From contig JAPXMY010000012.1 in assembly GCA_033808805.1 (NCBI GenBank), positions 1 to 52,756 on the forward strand: DNA of 52,756 nt. The letters are read 5' to 3'. Made by a program: the position numbers and the translations under genes. This stretch comes from UBA1783 sp033808805 (lineage in GTDB: Bacteria; Bacillota_I; Bacilli_A; Erysipelotrichales; Erysipelotrichaceae). Position 1 is the first letter of the stretch; every line of letters starts with the position of its first letter. Positions 42,528 to 52,392 of the stretch are shown here, one piece after another. Below the pieces are notes generated by a model, which was not told the DNA's origin, made no database searches, and was given only the letters and a program-made list of their open reading frames with translations.

Positions 42528-43457
42528 ATGAAAAAAATATTAGTTACAGGTGGTGCCGGATTTATTGGCTCACATTTGTGCAAAAGACTTTTACAGCAGG
42601 GTGAGAAGGTAATATGCCTTGATAATTTATTTACGGGAACTTATGACAACATCAAAAGTTTTCTTGATAATGAAAATTTTGAATTTATCAATGCTGATAT
42701 CATAAATCCCATTGATTTAGATGTTGATGAAATATACAATCTTGCCTGTCCAGCCAGTCCGGTTCATTATCAGTATGACCCGATAAAGACATCTAAAACC
42801 AGCTTTTCAGGGGCTTTAAATGTTTTGGAATTGGCAAAAAATGCCGGTGCCAGAGTTTTGCAGGCCAGCACAAGTGAAATATATGGAGATCCATTAATTC
42901 ATCCACAAACAGAAGATTATAGAGGAAATGTCAATACTATCGGGCCAAGAGCCTGTTATGATGAAGGTAAAAGAATTGCTGAAACGCTGTTTTTTGATTA
43001 TCAGAGACAATATGGTGTAGATATTAGAGTAGTTCGTATTTTCAACACCTACGGACCCAATATGCTGGAAAATGATGGCAGAGTTGTTTCTAATTTTATA
43101 ATTCAGGCTCTAAAAAATGTTGATATTACTGTTTATGGTGATGGATCTCAAACTAGAAGTTTCTGTTATGTTGATGATCTGGTTGATGGACTGATAAAAA
43201 TGATGGAACAGGATAATTTTAATGGGCCTGTCAATTTAGGAAATCCTGTTGAAATGACAATAAATGAACTTGCAGAGATGGTTATAGAAAAAACAGGTTC
43301 TGAATCTAAAATTGTATATAGAGATTTGCCAGCTGATGATCCTGTAAAAAGAAAACCAGCAATACAACTGGCAAAGAAACAGTTAAACTGGCAACCAAAA
43401 GTATCGTTAAATGAGGGTCTGGATAAAACTATTGAATATTTTAAAACGAAAATTTGA
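42528..43457 (+). CDS. UDP-glucuronate decarboxylase (UXS-like)
   Basis: This 309-aa short-chain dehydrogenase-fold enzyme has GGAGFIGSHL, ACPASPVHYQ, ASTSEIYGDP and the catalytic YDEGK, together with FNTYGP and VVSNFI. This set is typical of UXS, which converts UDP-glucuronate to UDP-xylose. The next gene makes UDP-glucuronate, which supports the call. The ribosome site (ggggaat) is ordinary. Confidence 0.88.
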   Translation: MKKILVTGGAGFIGSHLCKRLLQQGEKVICLDNLFTGTYDNIKSFLDNENFEFINADIINPIDLDVDEIYNLACPASPVHYQYDPIKTSKTSFSGALNVLELAKNAGARVLQASTSEIYGDPLIHPQTEDYRGNVNTIGPRACYDEGKRIAETLFFDYQRQYGVDIRVVRIFNTYGPNMLENDGRVVSNFIIQALKNVDITVYGDGSQTRSFCYVDDLVDGLIKMMEQDNFNGPVNLGNPVEMTINELAEMVIEKTGSESKIVYRDLPADDPVKRKPAIQLAKKQLNWQPKVSLNEGLDKTIEYFKTKI

Positions 43458-43480
43458 TATTAAGGTGAGGATAAAAAGAA

Positions 43481-44701
43481 ATGATTCAGGATAATGAAAA
43501 TACTATAGTAATTGTGGGTGCAGGATATGTTGGATTAAGTCTGGCTACATTACTTGCGACAGCTAATAAAGTCATAGCTGTTGATATCAGCAAGGAAAAA
43601 GTAGACAATATCAACTTAAGAATTTCTCCTATCAGGGATGAATATATAGAGAAATATTTTAAAGAAAAAATATTAAATTTAACAGCGGTCCTGGATGGTA
43701 AGGAAGCGTTTAAACTTGCTGATTTTGTCATTGTAGCAACTCCTACCAACTATGATGAGGAAAAAGAATATTTTGATACTTCGGCTGTTGAAAATGCTAT
43801 TGAACAGGTTATGCAGGTTAATCCAGAAGTGCCGATTGTAATAAAATCAACAGTTCCAATCGGCTATACTAAAAAGATAATTGAAAGATATGGGAAAAGT
43901 AACATCATATTCAGCCCGGAATTTTTAAGAGAATCAAAAGCTCTATATGATAATCTGTATCCAAGTAGAATAATTGTTGGGTCCAATAAAGAAAATAAAG
44001 ATGCGGCCTGTGCTTTTGCCCAGCTGTTAAAAAAAGCTGCCATTAAGGATGATGTTGAAGTTTTATTTATGGGCTCAACAGAGGCAGAAGCAGTCAAACT
44101 GTTTTCCAACACCTATCTGGCTTTACGAGTTTCTTTTTTTAATGAGCTGGATAGCTATGCTGAATCAAAGGGGCTAAATACCAATCAGATTATTAAAGGA
44201 GTTTCTTTAGATCCGAGAATTGGTGATCACTATAATAATCCATCTTTTGGTTATGGAGGTTATTGCCTGCCTAAAGATACCAGGCAGTTATTGGCTGATT
44301 ATAAGAACATTCCCGAAAATATGATCACTGCCATAGTTGAAAGTAATGAAACAAGAAAAGATTTTATCACTCAAAGAGTTCTTGAAAAAGCAGGTTTCTA
44401 TAATGCGGAAAAAAATAAGGAATATGTTGTTGGAATATATCGACTTACGATGAAAAGTAACTCAGATAACTTCAGATACAGTGCAATTCAGGGAGTGATG
44501 AACAGATTAAAAGAAAAAGGTGTCACACTGGTTATATATGAACCTGCACTTGATGATGATACATTTTATGATATCAGGACAATAGATGATATTGTTGAAT
44601 TTAAAAATATATGTGATGTTATAATTGCCAACAGATTTGAAAAGCAGTTATCAGATGTGGTAGAAAAGGTCTATACAAGGGATATTTTCGGTAGAGATTA
44701 A
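43481..44701 (+). CDS. ugd: UDP-glucose 6-dehydrogenase
   Basis: This 406-aa enzyme oxidises UDP-glucose to UDP-glucuronate with NAD. GAGYVGLSLA is the NAD site, FSPEFLRESKAL binds substrate, and GYGGYCLPKDT holds the catalytic cysteine. It follows UXS by 23 bp, so both enzymes form one pathway to UDP-xylose. A ggtgagg site precedes the ATG. Confidence 0.93.
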   Translation: MIQDNENTIVIVGAGYVGLSLATLLATANKVIAVDISKEKVDNINLRISPIRDEYIEKYFKEKILNLTAVLDGKEAFKLADFVIVATPTNYDEEKEYFDTSAVENAIEQVMQVNPEVPIVIKSTVPIGYTKKIIERYGKSNIIFSPEFLRESKALYDNLYPSRIIVGSNKENKDAACAFAQLLKKAAIKDDVEVLFMGSTEAEAVKLFSNTYLALRVSFFNELDSYAESKGLNTNQIIKGVSLDPRIGDHYNNPSFGYGGYCLPKDTRQLLADYKNIPENMITAIVESNETRKDFITQRVLEKAGFYNAEKNKEYVVGIYRLTMKSNSDNFRYSAIQGVMNRLKEKGVTLVIYEPALDDDTFYDIRTIDDIVEFKNICDVIIANRFEKQLSDVVEKVYTRDIFGRD

Positions 44702-44728
44702 TTTTATTTTTGTTAAAAAAAGTCAAGA

Positions 44729-44779
44729 AGCAGGTATTTTTAATTAGTCAGATGTTATCAGGTTTTTGAAATACCAGCT
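44729..44779 (+). other. Imperfect inverted repeat between ugd and gap
   Basis: Agcaggtattt (44729-44739) pairs with aaataccagct (44769-44779) with one mismatch, across a 29-nt loop. No T-run follows, so it is not a normal terminator. It lies in a 230-bp intergenic region. Function is unknown. Confidence 0.35.
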
Positions 44780-44866
44780 GATTTAAAGCGATTAAAAATC
44801 ATTGAGATGAAAGCAATAATCTGAAATAGCAATTGTGAAAAATATATTAAATATACTCTGTTAAAA

Positions 44867-44895
44867 TTGACTTTTAAATAGTAAAACCATATAAT
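44867..44895 (+). promoter_or_regulatory. Promoter of gap
   Basis: TTGACT (44867-44872) and TATAAT (44890-44895) have a 17-bp spacer, and the gene starts 36 bp later. The strength fits a highly expressed glycolytic gene. Confidence 0.8.
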
Positions 44896-44931
44896 TTATA
44901 TGTAACAAAATAGACTATAGGAGGATTAAAA

Positions 44932-45996
44932 ATGGTTAAAGTTGCTATTAATGGTTTCGGACGTATCGGTCGTTTAGCATTCAGACAAATGTTCGGAGCA
45001 GAAGGGTATGATATCGTAGCTATCAACGACTTAACAAGTCCAGCTATGTTAGCTCATTTATTAAAGTATGACACCGCTCAGGGTGGTTATTGTGGAGTTT
45101 TCGGAGAAAATAAACACACTGTAACTTCTAAAGAGCCTGTATACGAAGAAGATGGAAAAACAATTAAAGTTCCTGGTTCAATCACTGTAGATGGTGAAGA
45201 AATTACTATCTACTCAATGCCAAATGCAAAAGATTTACCTTGGAAAGAATTAGATGTTGATGTAGTTTTAGAATGTACAGGATTCTATACATCAAAAGCA
45301 AAAGCACAGGCACATATTGATGCTGGTGCTAAAAAAGTTGTTATCTCAGCTCCTGCAGGAAATGATTTACCAACAATTGTCTACAATGTAAACCATAAAA
45401 TCTTAAAAGCTGAAGATACAATCATTTCAGCAGCAAGCTGTACTACAAACTGCTTAGCTCCAATGGTTAAAGCATTAAACGATTATGCTCCAATTCAATC
45501 AGGTATCATGACAACTGTTCATGCTTACACTGGTGACCAGATGATTTTAGATGGACCACATAGAAAAGGTGATTTGCAAAGAGCAAGAGCTGGCGCTGCT
45601 AATATTGTTCCAAATACTACAGGTGCTGCTAAAGCTATCGCTAATGTTATTCCAGAATTAGCTGGAAAATTAATCGGTGCTGCTCAACGTGTTCCTACAG
45701 TTACTGGTTCTATCACAATTTTACATGCTGTTGTAAAAGGAAAAGACATTACTGTTGAAGCTGTAAATGCTGCTAACAAGGCTGCAGCTGATGATTCTTA
45801 TGGCTATACTGAAGAAAAATTAGTATCTTCAGATACTATCGGTATGACATACGGTTCATTATTTGATGCTAACCAGACAATGGTAGCTAAAGTAGATGAT
45901 GACACTTATCATGTACAGGTTGCTGCTTGGTATGACAATGAAATGAGTTATACCTGCCAGATGGTTAAAACAATCAAATACTTGGCTTCTATCTAA
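44932..45996 (+). CDS. gap: Glyceraldehyde-3-phosphate dehydrogenase
   Basis: This 354-aa glycolytic enzyme has INGFGRIGRL, an NAD-type IND loop, the catalytic SCTTNC and a late WYDNEMSYT. It is about 20 residues longer than usual because of an extra stretch near 75-95. Codon use is more restricted than in neighbours (many TTA, GCT and CCA codons), as expected for high expression. An aggagg site precedes the ATG, and it has its own promoter and terminator. Confidence 0.96.
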   Translation: MVKVAINGFGRIGRLAFRQMFGAEGYDIVAINDLTSPAMLAHLLKYDTAQGGYCGVFGENKHTVTSKEPVYEEDGKTIKVPGSITVDGEEITIYSMPNAKDLPWKELDVDVVLECTGFYTSKAKAQAHIDAGAKKVVISAPAGNDLPTIVYNVNHKILKAEDTIISAASCTTNCLAPMVKALNDYAPIQSGIMTTVHAYTGDQMILDGPHRKGDLQRARAGAANIVPNTTGAAKAIANVIPELAGKLIGAAQRVPTVTGSITILHAVVKGKDITVEAVNAANKAAADDSYGYTEEKLVSSDTIGMTYGSLFDANQTMVAKVDDDTYHVQVAAWYDNEMSYTCQMVKTIKYLASI

Positions 45997-46017
45997 TATT
46001 CGATATTTAGAAACAAT

Positions 46018-46044
46018 GAAACTCCAGTTTAATCTGGAGTTTTC
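46018..46044 (+). terminator. Terminator after gap
   Basis: Aaactccag pairs with ctggagttt around a 6-nt loop, then T's. Confidence 0.85.
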
Positions 46045-46095
46045 TTTTGGTTTAAAAAATATCATTGTATGGTACAATATTTAAGAGGATAGTTT

Positions 46096-47139
46096 ATGAA
46101 ATCGATTTATGACTTTAGTTATGACCAGCTGGTAGAGATGTGTTTAGCCAATGGTTTTAAAAAATATAATGCGAATCAGATTTTTTCGTGGTTATATCGT
46201 AAAAGAGTCATTAGCTTTGAACAGATGACAGATATCAGCAAAAACCTGAGACAGTTTTTGAAGGAAAACTATTCGATTGGAGTACTTGAAACTTTACAGC
46301 TGCAGGTAAGTAAAGATTCAACCAGAAAATATTTATTCAAACTGGCTGATGGCAGCAGTATAGAAGCAGTCTTGATGCAATATGATTATGGCAACACCAT
46401 CTGCATCAGCAGTCAGGTAGGATGTAATATGGGCTGTACTTTCTGTGCCAGTGGCTTACTGAAAAAACAAAGAGATTTAACCAGTGGAGAAATGGTTCTG
46501 CAGGTCTTAACTGTTCAAAAAGATATCGATGAACTTAAAAAGAGAATTTCTCATATTGTCGTCATGGGGACTGGCGAACCATTTGATAACTATGACAATG
46601 TTTTAAATTTTTTAGATACTGTCAATCATGATTTAGGGCTGGGAATTGGTGCCAGACATATAACAATTTCTACCTGTGGCTTAGTTGAGGGAATAAAAAA
46701 ATTTGCTGATGCAAAAACGCAATATAATCTGGCAATTTCCCTGCATGCACCAAATGATGAAATAAGAAATCAGATTATGCCGGTCAATAAAGCCTATCCG
46801 CTTGCTGAACTGATGAAAGCACTGAAATATTATACCAGTAAAAACAACAGAAGACTGTCTTTTGAATACATACTGTTAAAAGGAATTAATGATACTGACA
46901 AGTGTGTCGAAGAACTTGCCCAGTTGACTGAACAATTTGATGTCTATGTCAATTTAATTCCCTATAATAATGTTGATGAAAGCGGTTATGTTTCAACTGA
47001 TTATAAAAGTGCCATGATATTTTATGATAAATTAATGCGCAAAAATGTAAGATGTACACTCCGCCAGAAAATGGGCGATGATATTGATGCTGCCTGTGGA
47101 CAGCTGAGAAGTAAATACGAAAGGAAAAAGAATAAATGA
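46096..47139 (+). CDS. rlmN: Dual-specificity RNA methyltransferase RlmN
   Basis: RlmN methylates A2503 of 23S rRNA and A37 of some tRNAs. The 347-aa radical-SAM protein has the CNMGCTFC iron-sulfur motif and a late cysteine (RCTLRQKMG). It overlaps prpC by four bases. It starts the conserved rlmN-prpC-prkC-rsgA-rpe operon; a weak extended -10 (TGGTACAAT) lies before it. Confidence 0.94.
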   Translation: MKSIYDFSYDQLVEMCLANGFKKYNANQIFSWLYRKRVISFEQMTDISKNLRQFLKENYSIGVLETLQLQVSKDSTRKYLFKLADGSSIEAVLMQYDYGNTICISSQVGCNMGCTFCASGLLKKQRDLTSGEMVLQVLTVQKDIDELKKRISHIVVMGTGEPFDNYDNVLNFLDTVNHDLGLGIGARHITISTCGLVEGIKKFADAKTQYNLAISLHAPNDEIRNQIMPVNKAYPLAELMKALKYYTSKNNRRLSFEYILLKGINDTDKCVEELAQLTEQFDVYVNLIPYNNVDESGYVSTDYKSAMIFYDKLMRKNVRCTLRQKMGDDIDAACGQLRSKYERKKNK

Positions 47140-47852
47140 GTAGTTATGGTTTAACCGATACTGGAAAGCTAAGAAAAGTAAACCAAGACAGTTTCGTTAT
47201 TGTGGATAATGAAAAGCTTTTTCTTGGAGTTGTCTGTGATGGAATTGGCGGAAATAACGCTGGAGAAGTTGCTGCTGATTTAGCAGCCAAGGTGATGGCA
47301 TCATATTTCAATGGTGGTTATAAGGCGGAAAACCAGGTTAAAAAAATGCACAATGCAATTGATGTCACCAATCTGGCAGTTTTTAAAAAAGGTCTTGAGG
47401 ATGATAACTGCAAAGGCATGGGAACCACCTTGATAGCAGCCTATGTTGATGATGACTGTACTTTAATTGCCAATGTTGGTGATTCAAGAGGTTATATTAT
47501 TACCAGGGACAGTGAATTAGTTCAAATCACTGAAGATCATACCTTGATTAACGATTTAGTCAAAAAGCATAACCTGACAGAAGATCTGGCTAAACAGATG
47601 GTAGGTAAAAATGTTATTTCCAAGGCAATAGGAGTTTTTCCGAAAGTTGAAGCTGATGTTTTTGAAGTCAGTCAGGAATATAAAGCTATCCTGTTGTGTT
47701 CTGATGGATTGCATGGTTTTGTTGATGATGAAGATATTAAGGAAATTATGCTGTCTAGAAGTTCTATAGAGAATAAAGTCAAAAAGCTGATCAAAAAGGC
47801 TAATGATGCAGGTGGTTTAGATAATATTACTGCCTTGATTTATCAGAGGTAA
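47136..47852 (+). CDS. prpC: PP2C-type Ser/Thr phosphatase
   Basis: This 238-aa phosphatase reverses PrkC phosphorylation. It begins with TDTGKLRKVNQDSF and has the metal-binding DGIGGNNAGE, NVGDSRGYI and LCSDGLHGF. DGIGGN replaces the usual DGMGGH. It overlaps rlmN by four bases and precedes its kinase by five. Confidence 0.94.
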   Translation: MSSYGLTDTGKLRKVNQDSFVIVDNEKLFLGVVCDGIGGNNAGEVAADLAAKVMASYFNGGYKAENQVKKMHNAIDVTNLAVFKKGLEDDNCKGMGTTLIAAYVDDDCTLIANVGDSRGYIITRDSELVQITEDHTLINDLVKKHNLTEDLAKQMVGKNVISKAIGVFPKVEADVFEVSQEYKAILLCSDGLHGFVDDEDIKEIMLSRSSIENKVKKLIKKANDAGGLDNITALIYQR

Positions 47853-47857
47853 TAGTT

Positions 47858-49522
47858 ATGGCTGAAATGATTGGAAATAGATATATCGTAGTAAAGAAAA
47901 TTGGTGAAGGAGGCATGGCTGATGTATATTTAGCTATTGACTCTATTTTGAAGCGCGAAGTTGCAGTCAAGGTTTTAAGAGGAGACTTAGCAAGTGATCC
48001 GGTAAATCTGACCAGATTTAAAAGAGAGGCTCTGGCTATAACTTCTACCTCACATCCTAATATTGTTGAAGTTTTTGATGTTGGACAGCATGATGGCAAG
48101 CACTATATTGTTATGGAATATGTCCACAGTAAAACTCTAAAGCAGCTGATTCGTGCCAGAGGAAATATTCCTATTGATGAAGCAGTAAATATTATGAAGC
48201 AACTGGTTTCAGCAGTTGAACATGCTCATAAGATGGGCATTATTCATCGTGATATAAAATCGCAAAATGTGTTAGTCAAGGATGATGGAACAGTAAAATT
48301 ATCCGATTTTGGCATCGCTTCAATAGTTGGTGTTTCTGATATAACTAAAACTGATACAGTCATTGGTTCAGTCCATTATATGGCTCCTGAACTTGCTCAA
48401 GGTAAACCGGTCCAGGTTCAAGCGGATATTTATTCATTGGGAATTGTATTTTATGAGTTGCTTACTGGAGATGTTCCTTATCACAGTGAAACGGCAGTAG
48501 AGGTTGCTCTTAAACATATGCATAATGATGTGCCTGGTGTCAGAGAATTCAACTTGCAGATTCCACAGTCAGTAGAAAATATCGTTACTAAATCAACAGC
48601 CAGAAAAATTGATTTGAGATATAAAACCGCTATGGAAATGTATAATGATCTGGTTACCTGTTTGGACTTGGCTCGCTATTATGAACCAAAGCTGGATTTA
48701 AAAGAGGTTGAAGAAAAGAAGAAGTTAGAAGAGGCTAAAAAACAAAGAAGACCACAGCTGATAAAGAAGAAAAAGAAGAAGAATGTAGATTACATGAATG
48801 CTTTTGCCATAGGTGGAGCCAGCATTTTAGCTGTAGTAATCTTATTTTTGCTGGTCAGCCTAACTAATGGATTGGGGATTAATAACGAGAAGATAAGGAT
48901 TCCTAATGTTATCTTGCATGATGTTGAAGATGCGGTGATATTGCTTGAATCACAAGGTCTTAAAGTTGACTCAATCAATTATGAAGCTACTTTCGATTAT
49001 GAAAAAGGTATTGTCTTCTCTATATCACCAGCTGTTGGAACAGAAGTTACAAAACAAAGTGGTGTTGTACTGACGGTTTCATTAGGCAAGAAATTCAAGG
49101 TTGAAAATTATGTTGGTATGGATATCAATACGGTTAAACCAATGTTAGAATCAGCTGGCTTTGAAGTGGTAGTTTCTTTAGTAGAAAGCAAGGAACATAA
49201 AAAGGATGAAATAATTTATCAGAGTTTATATGAAGGAATGATTTTAGATCCAACAGATAAGAAAATTATCAATTTTGATGTTGCGACAGATATTTCATTT
49301 ATGATTCCTTTAAGCATTGAAGGAATGAATGTGAATGATGCTAAGACAATGTTGGAAGAAATGGGAGCGAAAGTTATGCTGAATCAACTTAATATCGAAG
49401 ATAACCTGGATGAAAATGGTGACTATATTATTCCACCAGGTACAGTTGTAAGCTGCAGTCCAAGCTGGGGAACATATTATGTTCAAACAGATGGAGTGGT
49501 TATAACTTTGAGTTATTACTGA
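47858..49522 (+). CDS. prkC: PASTA-domain Ser/Thr protein kinase
   Basis: The 554-aa membrane kinase has an N-terminal Hanks domain (GEGGMADVYLA, lysine in VAVKVL, HRDIKSQNVL, DFGIAS and YMAPE), a Lys-rich stretch, one membrane helix (about 311-331) and about three extracellular PASTA repeats that bind peptidoglycan fragments. It controls growth and cell-wall synthesis with its phosphatase. The last repeat is somewhat short. Confidence 0.94.
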   Translation: MAEMIGNRYIVVKKIGEGGMADVYLAIDSILKREVAVKVLRGDLASDPVNLTRFKREALAITSTSHPNIVEVFDVGQHDGKHYIVMEYVHSKTLKQLIRARGNIPIDEAVNIMKQLVSAVEHAHKMGIIHRDIKSQNVLVKDDGTVKLSDFGIASIVGVSDITKTDTVIGSVHYMAPELAQGKPVQVQADIYSLGIVFYELLTGDVPYHSETAVEVALKHMHNDVPGVREFNLQIPQSVENIVTKSTARKIDLRYKTAMEMYNDLVTCLDLARYYEPKLDLKEVEEKKKLEEAKKQRRPQLIKKKKKKNVDYMNAFAIGGASILAVVILFLLVSLTNGLGINNEKIRIPNVILHDVEDAVILLESQGLKVDSINYEATFDYEKGIVFSISPAVGTEVTKQSGVVLTVSLGKKFKVENYVGMDINTVKPMLESAGFEVVVSLVESKEHKKDEIIYQSLYEGMILDPTDKKIINFDVATDISFMIPLSIEGMNVNDAKTMLEEMGAKVMLNQLNIEDNLDENGDYIIPPGTVVSCSPSWGTYYVQTDGVVITLSYY

Positions 49523-49523
49523 T

Positions 49524-50384
49524 ATGATTGGTAAAATTATAAAAATTGTCTCTAATCAATATACGGTTTACAGTGAAGGCAAAGAATATGATTCACTGGC
49601 AATGGGAAAGGTTCGCCTGCAGGATAGGCCTTTTGTTGGAGATCAGGTAGAATTTGAACTTATTGATGAAAAATATTGTATTCAGCGGATTTTAGAAAGA
49701 AGAAATCAGATGTATCGACCAGCCATCACCAATGTCGATCAGGCGATGATTGTGATGAGTGCTGTGGAACCTGACTTTTCCAATATCCTGGTAGATAGAC
49801 TGATATTTTTAATAAGTTATAATGATATTGAACCAGTTATTGTAATTACAAAGATGGATTTGATTGAACAGTCCGCTGAAATCTATAAATATATTGAAGA
49901 TTATAAAAAGTCAGGCTATAAAGTAATCTGTACCGGTTTTGGTGGTGATTTGGCCAAATTAAAAGAAGCCTTAAAAGACAAGGTAACTGTTTTGGCAGGT
50001 CAATCAGGAGTAGGTAAAAGCAGCCTGTTGAACAGATTGGATAAAAGTTTCGCTTTGCATACTCAGGAAATATCCAAAGCTTTAGGGCGAGGGAAACATA
50101 CGACCAGACATACTGAGTTGTTTCAGGTTGCTGGTGGCTGGCTGGCAGATACTCCAGGCTTTTCATCACTGGACTTTTCCAGAATTGATTCTAAAGTTCT
50201 GATTGAAAAGATTAAAGACTTTAAAGTGGAAGGACATTGCCGCTTTAACGATTGTCAGCATATTAATGAGCCTGATTGTGCCATTAAAAAAGGTGTTGAA
50301 GATGGAATCGTTTCATCTTTAAGATATAAAAACTATTTAGATGTTGTACCTTTGTGCAACCAAAGAAAGGAATGGGAATTATGA
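49524..50384 (+). CDS. rsgA: Ribosome assembly GTPase RsgA
   Basis: RsgA tests the 30S subunit during late assembly. The 286-aa protein has the OB-fold start, a circularly permuted GTPase (TKMD, GQSGVGKSSLLN, DTPGFSS) and a C-terminal zinc site (HCRFNDCQHINEPDC). It starts one base after prkC, and its TGA overlaps the rpe start codon. Confidence 0.95.
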   Translation: MIGKIIKIVSNQYTVYSEGKEYDSLAMGKVRLQDRPFVGDQVEFELIDEKYCIQRILERRNQMYRPAITNVDQAMIVMSAVEPDFSNILVDRLIFLISYNDIEPVIVITKMDLIEQSAEIYKYIEDYKKSGYKVICTGFGGDLAKLKEALKDKVTVLAGQSGVGKSSLLNRLDKSFALHTQEISKALGRGKHTTRHTELFQVAGGWLADTPGFSSLDFSRIDSKVLIEKIKDFKVEGHCRFNDCQHINEPDCAIKKGVEDGIVSSLRYKNYLDVVPLCNQRKEWEL

Positions 50385-51055
50385 TTATTGTATCGCCTTC
50401 ATTGTTGTCGGCTAATTTTTTAAATCTTGAAAAAGATATTGAAATGTTTAATAAATCAAATGCGCAGTGGCTGCATTATGATGTCATGGATGGCAACTTT
50501 GTTCCAAATTTATCTTTTGGTCCACAAATTTTAGAACAGGTATGTACGATTACCGATAAGTTTATTGATGTACATATCATGGTAGCCAATCCATTAAAAA
50601 CGGTTGATTACTTTGATAAAGCTCGAATTGATATGCTGACATTCCACTATGAAGCAGTTGAGAATCTGGATGAGTGCAATGCGGTTATTGATAAGATTCA
50701 TGCCAAAGGAATGAAGGCAGGTGTTTCAGTTAAACCTGCCACTCCAGTAGAAGTATTAGAACCCGTTTTACATAAGATAGATATGGTTTTAGTTATGTCT
50801 GTTGAACCTGGTTTTGGTGGGCAGAAATTTAGGCCTGAAATGTTGAGTAAATGTGACTGGCTGCATAGTTATCGTATAGAAAATGATTTGAATTATTTAA
50901 TACAGATAGATGGTGGCATCAATTATGAAAATGGTAAAAAGGCCATCGAGCATCATTGTGATTGCTTGGTAGCTGGTTCTTATTGTTTTAATAATCCGAT
51001 AAGTTTTGATCATGCTGTTGACAGTCTTTTGAGTTTAAAGAAGGAAAACAAATGA
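50381..51055 (+). CDS. rpe: Ribulose-phosphate 3-epimerase
   Basis: This 224-aa enzyme interconverts ribulose and xylulose 5-phosphates. It has SPSLLSANF, HYDVMDGNFVPN, HIMVANP, MSVEPGFGGQKF and DGGINYEN. I start it at ATG 50381, overlapping the rsgA stop by four bases with gaaagga upstream; the frame is open a little further but without a site. Confidence 0.95.
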   Translation: MIIVSPSLLSANFLNLEKDIEMFNKSNAQWLHYDVMDGNFVPNLSFGPQILEQVCTITDKFIDVHIMVANPLKTVDYFDKARIDMLTFHYEAVENLDECNAVIDKIHAKGMKAGVSVKPATPVEVLEPVLHKIDMVLVMSVEPGFGGQKFRPEMLSKCDWLHSYRIENDLNYLIQIDGGINYENGKKAIEHHCDCLVAGSYCFNNPISFDHAVDSLLSLKKENK

Positions 51056-51720
51056 GAAAGTTAAAGACTGTTCTGCTATTGTTTTTTATATTGCTTTCTT
51101 TAATCGGTTGTAAGACTGATGATATCAAAACTGATAATATCAGATTTAAAGAAGAATATGAAAGTATCAATGGCCAGTTAAATGAAAGTGGTAAAACAAT
51201 AACGACCATAGAAATTGACGAAAACAATTCAATAAAATATATTGAACAACAGGAAGTTATAGACTCTTTGATTAATGGCACTCATGTTGTCTATTTTGGC
51301 TGGCCAGAATGTAGTTGGTGCCGAAGAGCATTGCCGGTTTTAATTGATACTGTCAACCAGTATCCCGGAATGAGAATCTACTATTTCAGTATCAGACAGG
51401 CTAGAGAAGATTATGAAAATGGAGTTGACAGCCAACTTGCTGCTTTGTATAAAGAGGTTTCAAAAGTGCTACTGATGAGCGAGATAGACTTTTCTGAAAT
51501 CAGCGAAGTTGATGACAATGGAGTTTTAAAAATCGTTGCTTCAATGTTGATATTTGTAAAAGATGGAGAAGTTATTGGAGCTCACAGAAGAACAGTTGAA
51601 TCACATTTTGACAGTTATGAGGAACTGACAAAAGCGCAGATAGCAGAATTGAAAGACATATATGATTGTTATCTGCAGGAAATGGTTAGTGATAATCCAG
51701 CTGGATGCTCAGGCTGTTAG
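51052..51720 (+). CDS. Thioredoxin-fold lipoprotein
   Basis: This 222-aa lipoprotein (lipobox LIGC, C20) has a thioredoxin-like domain with FGWPECSWCRRALPV, a CxxC redox site, and a second CSGC at its C-terminus. It probably exchanges disulphides outside the cell. It overlaps rpe by four bases, so it is expressed with the operon, which is unusual company for this cluster. Confidence 0.83.
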   Translation: MRKLKTVLLLFFILLSLIGCKTDDIKTDNIRFKEEYESINGQLNESGKTITTIEIDENNSIKYIEQQEVIDSLINGTHVVYFGWPECSWCRRALPVLIDTVNQYPGMRIYYFSIRQAREDYENGVDSQLAALYKEVSKVLLMSEIDFSEISEVDDNGVLKIVASMLIFVKDGEVIGAHRRTVESHFDSYEELTKAQIAELKDIYDCYLQEMVSDNPAGCSGC

Positions 51721-51759
51721 ATAAAAGCAAGATATTAAGGGAAGATAATGGAGGCTGTA

Positions 51760-51783
51760 ATGAATAAACAGTCAACTGAATAA
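51760..51783 (+). other. Seven-codon ORF with a good ribosome site
   Basis: Ggagg lies seven bases before an ATG that opens a 7-codon frame (MNKQSTE). It is probably the beginning of a broken gene, perhaps the same transposase remnant downstream. Confidence 0.25.
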
Positions 51784-51815
51784 AAAATGTATCTTGTTTG
51801 GTTTCAAAGTATATA

Positions 51816-52388
51816 GATTATATTTTAGTAGATATTTTAAATTCATATGTAGTAGGTGCTGATGAATCAGGTTGGAAAGTAATTGGAAAGCCAAATGGTT
51901 ACATATCATATCAACTGAAGATGCATCATATTATTTAGGTACACATAAAAGATTAAATAAACAAGAAGAGACAATAAAGTTATTAGAATGATTTAATAAT
52001 TACCTAGTTCATAATTATTTCAAACCATATTATAGTATCGATAATCATATACATATAGAATATAATGACCATATCTTAAGATATTTAATAACTGGTATTG
52101 AACATTATTGTGACAAGCACTACCAGAGTATGAAGCCATTATTACAGCAGATACTACATGAAAGAAAGAAGTATATAAAAGATGGTATAGATTCATTTTA
52201 AAAAGAAAAAATTGACAAATATGAAAAAATGTACATCGATACTACAAAAAGCTTTATCTGAATATGATAAAGAAAATCCAAATATAGCAAAGAAGTATGA
52301 ACCAGCATATAAAAAACTATTTATAAGGATTTCAAAGTAAAAGCAAGAACATTTATTATTCATGTATGATTTTAATGTACCTTTTTAT
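51816..52388 (+). pseudogene. IS66-type transposase remnant
   Basis: Translated pieces in several frames form a decayed DDE transposase. The first piece has GADESGWKVIGKPNGYI; after a frameshift come STEDASYYLGTHKRL, DNHIHIEYNDHILRYL, MKPLLQQILHERKKYI, and last, in another frame, EHLLFMYDFNVPF at about 52347-52385. In-frame stops and shifts break it throughout. Homology stops where the final catalytic glutamate (in xxxAERD) should follow, so it is also truncated. The family call is by memory of IS66 sequences. Confidence 0.75.
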
Positions 52389-52392
52389 AAGG

